DNA of 64,000 bases from Brachionus koreanus. Taxonomy: Eukaryota > Rotifera > Eurotatoria > Ploima > Brachionidae. The stretch is from contig PJRA01000160.1 of assembly GCA_016987375.1 (NCBI GenBank), positions 857,286 through 921,285 of the forward strand, in the 5' to 3' direction. A program made the translations under genes and the position numbers. Positions 1 to 12,900 of the stretch are shown here, piece after piece. Within the stretch, counting starts at the first letter, position 1; each line of letters opens with the position of its first letter. The notes under the pieces were generated by a model that worked only from the letters and a program-made list of their open reading frames with translations, had not been told where the DNA came from and searched no databases.

Positions 1-3000
1 TTTTAAACTAATATTTTTTTTTCATTTTTATTCACCATATTTTTCCGTATTAAAACTAAATCAACCAATTTAGCGGCTTTTTTTTTCAAATAAAAAATTC
101 AAAGTGTAATGTATTGAATTACGAGTTATTTCACGATGTGATTTATACGCTGGCTATAGCCTAAAAATGCTAAGGCTCAATTAATTTTACTATCAAAACA
201 AAAAAATCATTAATGTATCAGATAGTTGAAGCCAACCTTATCGGCGCCGCTTTAATTTCAAAATTACTATCTTTAATTAAATTTAAATTCATCAAGTTAA
301 TAAAAAATATTTTCTACTTTGAATAATAAATAAGAAATTAATTAATCTAACATTTTATTATTGTATGATATCGTTAAAATTTAAAACTAATTTTTTAAAA
401 TATAATTAATAAATTAAACTAATTTTTGTTAAATAAAAAGTTTCTCTATTAAAACATTCAATCAACAACAACAAAAAGCCAAATAAAACTCTAGCTCTTA
501 ATACGACTTATTCCAATAGAATAAATTTATTTGAATTCACTTTAGTCACTTGAGGCTATTTTGTTCAAGTTATCCTAATTAGACAAAACAATTTGGTTAA
601 AATCTTAAGAAAAAATTTTCAAACAAATAGCATTCATTTAACTCATAGCTATTTGTTTTTTCCCGAGGCTTAAGCAATATAAACCTGTTTGAACAAAGTA
701 CACTAGTTGAGCAAATCTTTCATGTTTAAATTAAAAAAAAAGCCAGGACTATTTTCTCTTCAAATTCGTTCTTAAGCTTAAGATAACTTTATCTTGCCTT
801 GGATTAACAAAAGTTGGAATTTATATTTGAAAGAAAAATTTATACCTACAACAAGAGATTATCAATTTTAAATGACGTAAGTGAATATTTAACCAAAGTA
901 TCAATATTGTATGCAAACTAAATTTTTAATTAGATAAATATTGGATAAATCAAATAAAATAAAAAAGGGCATAGAAGCTGATAAGTTAGCAGAAAAATTT
1001 TACTAAATTTCAGAAACCCAACAAAGTACTTGAAAACGACATGCAAATTTTCTAGCTTTTTATCGATATTGGATTTCTTTATATATAGTGTAATTCAACA
1101 AAAACAAGCAGGTATCCTTACCTGAACAAAAATAACAATACTACTCTTTAAAATAAAAAAAATTAAAAATTTTGATTTATCCGAATAATGAATTAAAAAC
1201 AGTATTTGAGAGGCGTTATTTCTCATTCCGGTTAGAAAAAAATTAAATTAAGTTTAATCAAAAATCAAGATCAGCTGACTTAATTTGGTTTTCAGGCCCC
1301 GAAGGGTTACTATAGAGAACTAAAGCGATTAAACAACTGTCTAAGTATTTAAATTCTAATTGCTTTCAAACTATTTTTTTATTCAAAAAATTAAAAGGTA
1401 AATTTTAAATAAAATTAAATGTGCCTAAACTTTTTCATCTTTTCATCCTTAACTGGCTCGACTATTTCAAAATTATACAATGTTTGTTTAATTCAATTTT
1501 TTTACGGATTTGATTAACCAAAATTTAAATTTAAAGTTACCTAAAAAAAAAGTTACCTTTTGGTTTTTTTTTTGTTGGAAACATTTTAAAGTAAACAAAG
1601 AAACTAATTAAAAATAAGTTCTAATATCCCAAAAGTGTTGGACCTGAAAAAGAAAAATATTTAACATTTTGAAAACTAAAAATTCTCGTTTTCGAACAAT
1701 TAAAAATATCGATTTTTAAATCCAAAAATTCATGCATTAAAAATATTAAATTTGATTTAATCATATAAATATACCCACAACTTCCTTAATTAGATTTGAC
1801 GTTTAAATACAATGACATAAAAATATTTTTAAAGTAATCGTAATTGGAATGATATTTTAAAAGCCTGATTTTTGGCTTTTAAGATGTTTAGGATTAAAAT
1901 AGATTTGGCATATGGTGGAACACAAGACTATGAGTTATTTGACATTTATCAAGCTTAGTTTTTGCTAAGAACTAATTCTAACTTTATTTATTTTGAGTAA
2001 AATAATGAAAATGATTGAAATACGAACAAGTTTTTCATATTAAAAACATAAAAATCATCTCTTTATAATTGATTATTTATAAACAAGTGCACTATCTTTG
2101 ATTTCAATAAAAATAAATAATCTAGCTAAAATAAAACTTTCTTTTTTTTAGCAAATATTTTTTTGAAAATGGAATTTTGCTGAATGCTTATTTATTCCAA
2201 AGAATGTTAGTTAATTAAAAACAAAATATTAAGCAGTGATGTATTTTGTTAAAGAAAATGATTATTTTCATATAAAAAAATACAATTAAAAGTCATGTAG
2301 ATAAGATAAATACTTTTAAGACTTTTAGGATTAGTCTGAAAGAAGTTGAACTCGGCATATTGCTCTTTATACATCAGAACTTATTTGATCTTTAATTAAA
2401 TTTCTATGACTTTAGCTTGGGAGTTGAAGGGCTTGATTAAAAAACAAAATTAGGAATACTTATAAATTTTGCTTTTTAAAAGTTTAATAATTTGAGATTT
2501 AATGAGAAAAAATAATTGAATTGATTAAGTTAGTTTGATAAGATTATAAGTTTAAGTTCCATGATTTAGATAAAATGAGAAAGTGATAAAATTTATTTCA
2601 AATCTTTGGCAAAATGACGTAATTACTGGTTGAAGGTGTTAAACGGCATGCATCCAAGATAATAAAAACATTTTTTTAAGTTAATAACAAATAAATGGAA
2701 TCTTAAGTATTTTCGAAAAAAAACACTTTGCTTATAAAAAAAAGTACTTGAATATTTTTCTACCTAAATATAACTTAAAATGAAACCCAGGTAATATTTT
2801 CAGCTTAAAGATAGTTCTATTGACGATAGTGTTCTAATTTGACATTTGATAAAATGTTCATCATGATAATTCTTTATTTATTTGTAAAGACATTTACGTA
2901 AATTCTGCTAAATACAGTGTTAAATATTTGATTTACGCTGTGGCAATCAAAAATTATTTATTTCCTTTTTCCGCAATGGAAAAATAGTCGATAAGCTGAA

Positions 3001-6000
3001 AATTCTTGATATGCATTAATCCAAAAAAAAATAATTGCATTTAATCAGTCATTTGCAAAATTTATTTTAATTCAAAAAATCAAACTGAAAAAGACATTCA
3101 ACTTATTTAATTAAATAATTTTAATAAAAACAATTTCAGAAATCCTATTTATTCAAAAAAAAATTCTAAAAATAACTTTTGATTCCTTTTTACCTTGGTT
3201 ATTTCAAAAGACCAACTAAGTCTAAAATGGAAAATTTAAAAATATTGTGAAGAAAAATAGATTTAAATTTGTTTTTTTCTTTTTTTTTTCATAGAAATTT
3301 ATTTGATTATTTTAGGAATAAAGAATAATTCGGAATAATTTTGGTTGTCAATTGAATATTGATTAGTCACCGGAATTTCTCAAATATTGATCAAACAGGA
3401 ATTCGTCCAAATATCCTAATAAATTAAAAATTTATGTTTAAAAAATAAGAAACAAAATGAATGAAATTTAAATATATGTTAATATATTAAAGCTTAACAA
3501 AAAAAGTGAAAATAAAAGGCTGCTCTAAAGATCAGAAATAAAATGAAATCAAAAAGTCAAAAATTAAATTCACAGTTCGCTAATCCCAATCATTTTAATT
3601 CCAACTGATAAAAATACCGATTAGTTAAAAATTTGTAATACTTAAAATAAATTGCCAAAAAAAAATAATCGGGAATCAATTTTTGAAATTTTAATTTTAA
3701 TCAAAAAAAAAACACCACTAAAAAATAAATAAAAAATGATTCGATTGTAGTAGGCTGAAATTCAAAAATCCAATCGAAAAGCATTCATTACTTTTATTTA
3801 TCTCACACAGCTCTGTAATAAATTTAAAGAAAAAAATTTAGTAAAATTTTAAATAAGCATTGATCGAATAAATCATTTTATGGCAAATATTTGACTGATA
3901 TTGAGCACTTAAACCAAATTTCATCGTTTCATTATCAGCTCTCAATCTTCAACAATTGAGATAAGCTCAAATATTTTAACTATCTGAACAAATTAGAATG
4001 AATTTATTTCCTTTAAAGTACTTAATATTTATAAATTCTTTTAGATTACAGAACAATTCTGTTTTCCTAAAGATTGACTAATAAAATAATTTATTTTCTT
4101 CTACTGCTAAAGTCTATTTTTTTTCTTAAATAAAAAATTCTTCTGTGTTAAATAATTATAGCAAAAGTTTTCTTCATTGATAAAATAATATCTGCTAAAT
4201 AGTTTAAATTTATTGTAAAGTAATAACAAAATCTATCTATTTAGTATTCTCTTGAAAATCGATAAAAAAAAATATTTCAGCTTTGTAACACTAAACTATA
4301 CCTATTAATGCTTTATTTATTAATTAAATCGTCAAGCAAAAAGTTGGATTAACTATCCGTATTTTGTGAACAAAATCCCTTCATAACTGATTTATAGACT
4401 AATTAATTAGTTTATTTATCTTTGCTTAAGAATATATGTTTATCTGTTTCAAAACCAATGAGATGATTAAAGAATATCTGGGGTCGTTGCTGACTGCCAT
4501 ATTCAATTTCTCAAAGCTAATCAATCAATCTTGTACGAAATTTATTCTGTCAAGATGTAATTTAAATTAACAATTTTACCTTGCACTTAGTAGCTGTAGG
4601 TAGTACAAAGCGCAGGAATAAGCATTTTGAAAAATTTGCAAAAAGACATGTAGAATTCAGCTTCCTAAAAAAAAGGATTTTTTTATTTTATTTTACATTC
4701 AATGATGAAAATTCTAAAAATAATTAAGTTTAGTTAAATTTTATAAATTTAGATTAAGCACGTTTTGAATCGATAATCATTAGCAAGAAAAATAAGCAAA
4801 AAATAAGGCTCTTTTGAATTTCTATTTTGCAAATATATTTCATTAAAATTGGTCGATGCCATGCCAACAAATGAAATAATTCGCTTTTTTTCTTTTAGCT
4901 CACAGATTACTTAAAATTTTGAAACTTAAAATTTAAATTTAAAAAAAAATTAAACAATAAAGCATTTGTTTATTGTGTTCAAATTTTAAATTTGACTGGG
5001 CATAATTAATGAATGTTATTCTTACAAATGTAAGTGGTTTTACATTACTTTGTTACTTTATCGAAATTCAAAATTTCAATAAGCTTTAGTGCCAAAAAAT
5101 CTTTAACAAAATATACAAATGAAGAAATCATATCAATGTTTAATAAAAATTTATGTAAAATAGAATAAGTTTTTATTTCAAATTAAAATTTTTAATTTGA
5201 AATAAGATTTAGAAAATTCTTTGTTAGAATAAATATCTGTTTAATGGTCTCGTGAGCATTTATTAATTATATGATTGATTGCAGATGGTATCGATTCTTG
5301 ATTTGAAAAAAGAAATTGCTAAATAGCTAAGCGAGATTTTTCAGTACAAATTGTTTAACAAATGCAGCATCCACGTCATTGCAACGGAATTAACAAACGA
5401 AAATTTTTATCTTTTCAAAAATATTATTTATCTAAACAAACTTTGATTCAAACCTTTTAAAAAATGTTAAATTTCTCCCTCAAATATTTTTTGATAAAGA
5501 TAATTTAAATATTTTAATCGTTAAATCAGGAGATTCATTAGCTAAATAATCGATAATAAATAGTTTAATCAATCTATCAAAAATTTTGATTAGAAAATAT
5601 ATCTTTGAGAAGAATTATATAATTTTTATTTAAATAGTAATTATTGATCAAAAATTAATTTAGATTAAATTAAGTCTGAAGGGCTTCCTTTATTTATAAT
5701 AAGAAAAAAAACTTTTAATTAACTTTGAAATTCAAACATAAAAGATGAAAATTGAAATCAATCAAGTCTAGTTTGAAATAAAATTTAAGACAAAATTTTT
5801 AAGAGTTGAATGCCACGTGATCTCCACTCAATTTATTAAAATTATGAATATAAAACTAATTTAAATAATTCTTTAAATTCCATTTTGTTCAAAAATTTTT
5901 GATGAGTTCATTCATTATCTATCTAAGATTTTTGATTTTACTTGTATATTTTGAAAAATCGAAAGACTAGTGCCATAATTATAGACAATAAGTGCCTCCA

Positions 6001-6165
6001 GTCACTTATTACCTCATGAATGATAATTTAAAAATTTATGATTTAATTAAAAATTTTTTTAATGCTTAGAGTAATTTCGTAATTTAAACATATATTAGGC
6101 GTTTACTTTTTTTTTAAATTAGATTTTAGATAAAAAAATTAAATTTAACTAAAAAAGAATCAATA
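1..6165. other. Long AT-rich stretch with no recognisable gene
   Basis: No open frame of useful length and no run of family-like residues was found on either strand. The stretch is dominated by A/T homopolymer runs. A few less AT-rich patches (about 120-260, 1265-1340, 4470-4640, 5360-5400) were read in all frames and matched nothing I recognise. It may hold the promoter and 5' UTR of the LC3 gene at its right end, or very short exons I cannot see. Confidence 0.6.
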
Positions 6166-6758
6166 ATGCCAGAAAATAACATTGACACTCGTCCCTTTCG
6201 AGAACGCAAATCTCTAGGTATTTTTATACTTTCAATTATTTAAAATAAAATAAAGACTAATTGTTTTAATGTTTGGTTTACCACTGTATTATTTTTTATA
6301 AGCCAAATATATTTAATAATCATTTTAATGTTTAATTATTTAAAAAAATTTACAATAACTGGTTTTAAAAAAATTTAATAGCCGCCCGGATCGAAGAAGT
6401 TCAAGGAATTAGACGAAAATTCCCAAATAAGCTTCCAGTTATTGTTGAAAGATATCATAAGGAAAAAAATTTGCCAAGTTTGGATAAAACCAAATTTTTA
6501 GTACCTCGAGAAATTTCCATGTCTCAATTTGTTGCCATCATCAGGTAATCAAGAGGAATGCGACATATTGAAATTTTTTTTTTAATTTATTCATTTTTCA
6601 GAAATCGAATGATGTTGAATCAATCGCAGGCATTCTACCTTCTTATCGATGATAAAGGTATTGCTAGTATGTCCATGACCATGGCTGAAATATACGAGAG
6701 AAAAAAGAGCAACGATGGATTCTTGTACATGTCTTACGCAAGTCAAGGTTTTATTTAA
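6166..6758 (+). CDS. MAP1LC3: LC3-type Atg8 ubiquitin-like autophagy protein
   Basis: Three exons, 6166-6217, 6382-6544 and 6602-6758, join in frame to a 123-residue protein. Atg8/LC3 proteins are conjugated to phosphatidylethanolamine on autophagosome membranes and recruit cargo receptors. The whole fold is readable: basic N-terminal helix (RPFRERKS), the hydrophobic-pocket strand (KLPVIVERY), the motif LDKTKFLVP, and the C-terminal core DGFLYMSYASQ. LDKTKFLVP and YASQ place it with LC3 rather than GABARAP. The ATG at 6166 starts an N-terminus of LC3-like length. The predicted lipidation glycine is G121, followed by Phe-Ile and a stop, so ATG4 trimming would remove two residues. Compared with vertebrate LC3 (YASQETFG) the three residues before the glycine are missing. 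Introns are 164 and 57 bp. Confidence 0.93.
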
Positions 6759-7635
6759 TTAGAAATTAAAAAAAAAATTAACTCTTAAATAAAAGAAATG
6801 TTTGGGAATTAATTGATTTGGTGGTAAATTAATTGAATTGTAAATTTCATTTTTTATATCAAATAATTTAAACCGGTTTCGTCAAAAGACATTTTTTTTA
6901 ATTGTAAATTTACTTAAACAAAAAATTATTAATAAAATTATCCTTCTTTGTAATTTTTCAGAAATTTTCTAAATATAAAAAATATCTAGCAATAAGTAAT
7001 TTGGATTTCAACTGTGCTTATCTTGTAAAAAATCAAAACTTGAAATTTAAAAAAATAAAGCTTTAATATTTTAAAGAAAAAATTCTAAAAATTTATTACT
7101 TACCTAAGCCAGAATATTTGATAGAATTTTAAAAATGTGACATTGCAATCATAGTTTCGCTATAAAACTATCCTGTTTTACGAAAAATATTTTTATTAAT
7201 AAAATTTTAAATTTAATAAATTAGTTAATCAATTGCTATCTTAAAAATGATGACAGAAAAGTTTATCGAAAATATGACCTTGTTAATAAAGCTAAATAAA
7301 AGTAAAAAAGCTTTTTTTTTCTTTCTGATGTTGTGGTAATCATTTAGGTCAAAAGAAAGGATAAATTAATTGATTAGTTTTTTGGTAAATTTAAAAAAAC
7401 TGTCTTAATAAATCTATTGAAAATTCTAATTTTTAATTAAAAGGGATAAGAATTAAGCTGCGTAATTATCAAGCTATTTTTGTTCACTAACAAATTGAAA
7501 CCTTTTTACTTTAAGGATTTGCTTTTAATTTTAAATTTGCTTCTGTTATAATATTAAACTTGCAATGATCAAAATTTGAAAATAAATTCTAAATGATTTT
7601 TGCTTTATTTTGAATCAAATTTCTTGCTTTAGAAA
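6759..7635. other. Intergenic, LC3 to DTL
   Basis: AT-rich, no gene seen. It should contain the LC3 3' UTR and the DTL promoter. An AG at 6960-6961 could act as an acceptor for a donor in the last LC3 codons; see the LC3 tail finding. Confidence 0.5.
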
Positions 7636-9915
7636 ATGAAAAATGTACCTTTTACAATTCTCAATTATCTTCATTCAAATTATTCTAAATTTTATTCAAA
7701 CAATGACAATAAATATGAGATAATTGACACCAACGTAAGGTTCTTTAGAAAAATAATTCAACTTCATTTTTTATTTATCTAAAATTCTTATCTTATCAGA
7801 GAGTTCCTTATATTGCTAAATTTAACAAAGGTATTTACCCAGATAAAAATAAAATATTCTAAATATTTTTTTTTAACTAAGAAATCCTTAATTTTTTATC
7901 AGTAGCAGATGAAAATGGAAGCATAAAACTATTTCGAACTTATCCTAAATTAAAATTGACCAAAGGTTTGAATTTTGTCTAAAATAAAATATTTTTATCA
8001 AATATATTTTACAGAGATAGCAGCTCAGAAAAGCTGTATTTATGATCTTGAATGGTTAAACTCGAATCAATTGGCATGTGGTGGAGGTGATCAATTTGTT
8101 TCTGTATATGATGTTGAGACTTCACAGCGTATTGCTGTTCTCCGAGGCCATACTGAAAGCGTCAAGTCAGTGTCATCGATTCCAGACAACCCTTTCATCA
8201 TAGCCAGTGGTTCGCGAGATGGATCAGTTCTGGTTTTTGATCTTCGTTGCAACAAATATCAACCAACATATGAAATTGTAACCGAGCTGAGCATAGATTC
8301 TGATAGTACTTGTATCAGAGCTGTTAACGTTCTAAATAAAGCTCATTTTACACAAACTAACAATTTTACACCTCAACGATCGGTTCTTAAGTCTAAGGCA
8401 TCCAATATCAATTCTCCTTCAATGCAACATCAGATCAAAAAAGCATCCCCAGTCGCTTGTGTGCTATATCAAAACGACCATTATTTATTTTCAGCAGGAG
8501 TGACTGATGGTCTAATAAAAATTTGGGATACTCGAAAAATTTATTCCTATTCTTCAAGAAAATTAGCCGAACCAGTTCCAGTTCATGTATTTGATTACCA
8601 GGTCGAATCGACTACGAAAAAAGGCTTTTCTAGCCTTACTTTTAACAGTAGTCGAACACATTTATACTCAAATTGTATGAACAATATTTTATATGAGTCA
8701 AATATGCTAACTTATGATCCCAATCATGTAAGAGTTATAAACCAAGCTTTAAGATCAGAAATACATAAGAATTTTCATCTAAATAATTCTAATTTTATAA
8801 AATCAAGCATTAGTCAATGTGATAATTTTATAGTAACTGGCTCATCTGATTTTAATGCTTATATATATTCAACAAATCAAAACAGTAATTTGGCTTGTTT
8901 TAGAAAATATATGCCTGTAATTGTACTCAAAGGACACACAAATGAAGTCACCACAGTTGATTGGAATCCTATTGATCCAAATCAAATAGTTACCTGTTCA
9001 GATGATAATTCTATTCGGTTATGGAATGTTAAAGGTGATCTAGATTTCATAGAATCGAAAGAATTTAATTTTTTAAGAAGCGAAATTATTGATGAATTTA
9101 AACCGGTTGAAAATATTGAAAGTCTTAATGATACAAATGAACTATCCTCAAAATTAGATGAAAGCTATATATCAAGTGTTGTGTTCAATAAAAATATCTA
9201 TAACAAATATAGACCTCATTTCACAACTGTATATGATGACTGTTTGTTTATTAAATTTGAGCATGAAAATTTTTTAAAAAAGCCCAAAACTATGGTAAAT
9301 CGGCTAAATTTTGACGAAATGGATTTCGAAGAAGAATTGTGTCTTAAATATGAAAGCATAAATATAGATAAAGTAAATACAAATAGTAAAACAGCTGAGT
9401 CGCTAAATGCTTCGTTAAATTGTTCAGATGAGTATTTTGATAATGTAAAAATGAGAAGGGAAAATTCATTTAAAAAGTTAAAAACTATATTGTCTGACTT
9501 GCCAGTCAATATAGTAGCGAACAGCTTTGTTGTTGAGTCAAAAAATGAAGAGGATGAAAAAATTGAACTGAAAAAATTCTCAAGCGTATTTTCGACATTA
9601 AGTAAGTCTCAAAGTGTTCCAAAGCCGAAAACTATTCGACGAAGAACTGCTAAAACAAGAAAATCTCAAGATTCACCCGAAGAAAGTCAGACTAACATTC
9701 TACTAATGAATTTGAATCGAACTCCGGTTTCATGCAAAAAACGGAACATCGACTCAACTAGCAAAGACGACAAAGCTGAACATTTAAAAACTCCCAAGAC
9801 AAAAAAGAGACTCATAATGTCTGAATGCTTGAATACAAGTCTAGAAAATAATCAATCAAATAGTCAAGCACCCAAGACTTTGCTTGATTATTTTATTGTC
9901 AGAAATCAGAATTAG
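7636..9915 (+). CDS. DTL: Denticleless/CDT2, WD40 substrate receptor of CRL4 ubiquitin ligase
   Basis: Exons 7636-7734, 7800-7830, 7903-7965 and 8015-9915 join in frame to 697 residues. CDT2 binds DDB1-CUL4 and directs PCNA-coupled destruction of CDT1, p21 and SET8 in the nucleus. The first three exons encode the N-terminal strand region (VPYIAKF, then ENGSIKLF), which aligns with the start of the CDT2 propeller. WD40 repeats follow to about residue 406, ending GHTNEVTTVDWNP and TCSDDNSIRLWNVKG. WDTR at residues 235-238 is a DDB1-binding DWD signature, and FDLR lies in the preceding blade. Residues 407-697 are a charged, probably disordered tail with a TIRRRTAKTRK basic patch. The tail ends PKTLLDYFIVRNQN, a PCNA-binding-like motif at the same place as in vertebrate CDT2. 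The shorter first exons rest on splice phase and similarity. Confidence 0.9.
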
Positions 9916-12900
9916 TTGTTTTGTGTAAAAAAAATTTGTAAATAATTTTTCGCAAAAAAAAATTAAAAAATTATTGTAAAAATTTTATTTGAAATATAGC
10001 TTGATTATAAACATATTCGAAATAATTTAATTTTTTTACCTATTATTTAAAAAGAATGTTAAAAAAATCATAAGATTTAAACAATCAACAGAACAGCAGG
10101 TATACATTTTTTTCCAAATCAACAATAATTGCATTGAAAAAAAATAAATTTATCAGTTAATTCAAATTGAGTCCTGTTTGCTTTGAGTGATAAATAATTT
10201 CGACAAATCCAGATTCTGTCTCTTTAAAGATATCAAGTTTTATTTTTTTCGCATACAAAAATAAATTTTTAAATTCAAAAGAATTAATTCATTTTTTTTT
10301 CGCACAAACTAAATTTTTTCTATTCATTAAAATTTTAACTAGATCGTAGTCGAACTGAATAATCAAACTAGAATAATTTGCTTTGACTTGATTTTAAAGT
10401 CGTTCAAAAAAATCGCACATTTCAATTTAAAATAATCGGTGAAAAATTATTTAGTCCGTCAGATCTGTTTAATCCTTAAATATTTCTAAATATCATGTTT
10501 TTCATTCACAATCTTAAGCGCTTATTATTTAATATAAGCAAAATTAATTTTATCTAGTAGAAAAAAACAATTTTTAGGATATGTAAGTCAAATATAACTA
10601 AAAAAGAAAAATTTTTTTTTTGAAAAATGCATCCTAAATTTTGTTTTAATTGGTGATTAACAGAAAATTTCTCTCTGAATAAATTCAAATTAAAATATTA
10701 CCTTAAGGTATGAATTAAGCTTCTCTATTTCTGATCAGTAGACTAACTAAATAGCTTAACTTACGCAAAAAGAGGACATTTTATTTTAATTTAATTTTAA
10801 GTCTTGAAGATATTTAATATTTTGCTAAATAAATTTATGAGTGGGCTAATTATTTTTTAGCATACTGAAAATTTCATAAGTAAAATCTTTTTGAAAAAAA
10901 TTTCTTTATAGGGATTAAAAATAATATTTTTTCAGGTAGTTTTTTTTTTTTAAGATAACTGTTAGCGTGATTTTTAGCATCTTTTTCACCCATCTATTAT
11001 TGTACCTGCAATCGGTTTAAATAATAAAATATAAATATATTGACATATTGTCCAAATTTGATATTTATTCAAATTTCTTTGATAAAATTTGAAAATAGTT
11101 TTATGTGTTTTCTGAAGAATCATCAACTTATTGGCATAAATTTTAAAAAATTGAACATATTGATAAAAAAAAAACTTGATGAACATATTTTTTGGTTAAA
11201 ATATTAATGATATTTGTTTAGGAGGAACAATTGTTTCCACTATAAAAATTTATACGTTCATGATAATGAAGCTATTTGTGAATTTAGGACTAAAACACAA
11301 TAAAAAATACAAGACGTATTCGTAATGGAATTTTTCTAAGCAATTTTTTTTATTTTCATTTTTGAAAAAGTAAGCTAAAAAGAAATTCTAGTAAAAATGA
11401 CAATTTTATTAAAAAAAGCAGTTTGTTTATTTTCATTGTAAGCTTATTTAGAATTGTTTTTTTTCAAATTTAATAGCTTTAAAATAGTTTTGAAAAATTC
11501 AATTTGAATTATGTAACTCTCAGGTCAGGATAGAATAAAATGTTTATCAATGCCAACAATACTTTGATATGTTTAATTTTTTTGCGATAAGTCACGGTTG
11601 TGTCCATATACTTAATCTTAGTCACATAATTCGCAATTAAATGCGATTTGTTATTTTATTAGCTTTAAATCAAACTTAAAAAAGTGAAAATAAGTTTTCA
11701 AAGCTCAAGAGTAATTTCGTTTTAATGGCGATTGTGTTATAGAGAATTTTATTAGGTTTAGATGCCGTAATTCGATATCTAGTGGGCTTAGGAAAAAACG
11801 ATTTTTGAAGCCTTGCAACAAAGCCCGAATACGAGTGACATAATTGAGATTCAAATAATGATTATGATCATTAGAAATATTAACTTTTTTTTAAATATTT
11901 TTCTAGTCTTCTTAAATTGGAAACTTAATCATCATCGTGATCCTCATCACCAAAGTTGGTAAATATTTTAATCATTTTTATGAATACAAAAAAGATTTGA
12001 AAAATACCGATAATAATCACATTTATTTCTCATTAAAAAAATATAATTCAAAAATAAGTTTTGTTTTCATTACAGGTAAGAAATAAAAAAAAAGATGAAT
12101 TGATATAAACTTAATGACTATAGTATGATTTGTGTCAGAATCTCTTTCTTTCTAAACTCACTTGACAAAAAATAACAAAATTAAAAATAAAGTTTGAATT
12201 GAGTAAATTCTGTTTAAGGCCTAAATAAACTTGTTATGCGTTTTGAGCAACTTTTTTCTTTTTTTTTTATTTCTAATATATTTATTTAAGCTTATTTATC
12301 GCAATAGTCCCATGTTTTAGAATCGTAACAATCTGGTTATTTAATAATATTTAATTTTTTTTTCTCGAGTTTAATTATAAGTTGGCGAAATTATTCTTTG
12401 ATAAAAACAACCGCACAAATTATTTAAAGCAAGATTCAGTCAATAAATAATTTAATTTGTTTAAGGAAAAAGAATGCCTTAAAATTTTTGATTTTATTTA
12501 AAATGTTTTCTTTATTTAGGAATATTTATATTGCTAAGCAATTTTCAGGTGATTTCGATTAGCAAAAGTACTTAGCAAGTTATTTCAATGGATACAATTT
12601 TTTATTCAAGCTGACCAGATAATTTGATAATGCTCAGTAGAAATCAACACAAAGATACAAAGATCAGAAGTTTTTATGCTTACTCCAAATTTTAATCTCA
12701 AACACCAAGCTTTGAACAGATTCAAAATTTGCACTCACAGAATTCAAATTAATTTCTTAATATTTGAAAAATTTCGAAAGTAAGAAACAGTATTACAGTC
12801 AGTACGCTTTTGATAAGGATTTTTTCAGTGTTCAGGTATCATGAGTATATTTTTATGCAAGAAATTGTTAAATTTAGCAAGGCCTAGCTATAATTTTTAT

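Noticed and set aside
9216..9509. 97-codon minus-strand frame
   Set aside because: Antisense to the DTL tail-coding region; AT-biased hydrophobic composition only.
11920..11990. Minus-strand acidic peptide ending NFGDEDHDDD-stop near 11925-11975
   Set aside because: Looks like an acidic C-terminus, but the frame is only 17 codons, no acceptor precedes the acidic part and no upstream exon could be found.
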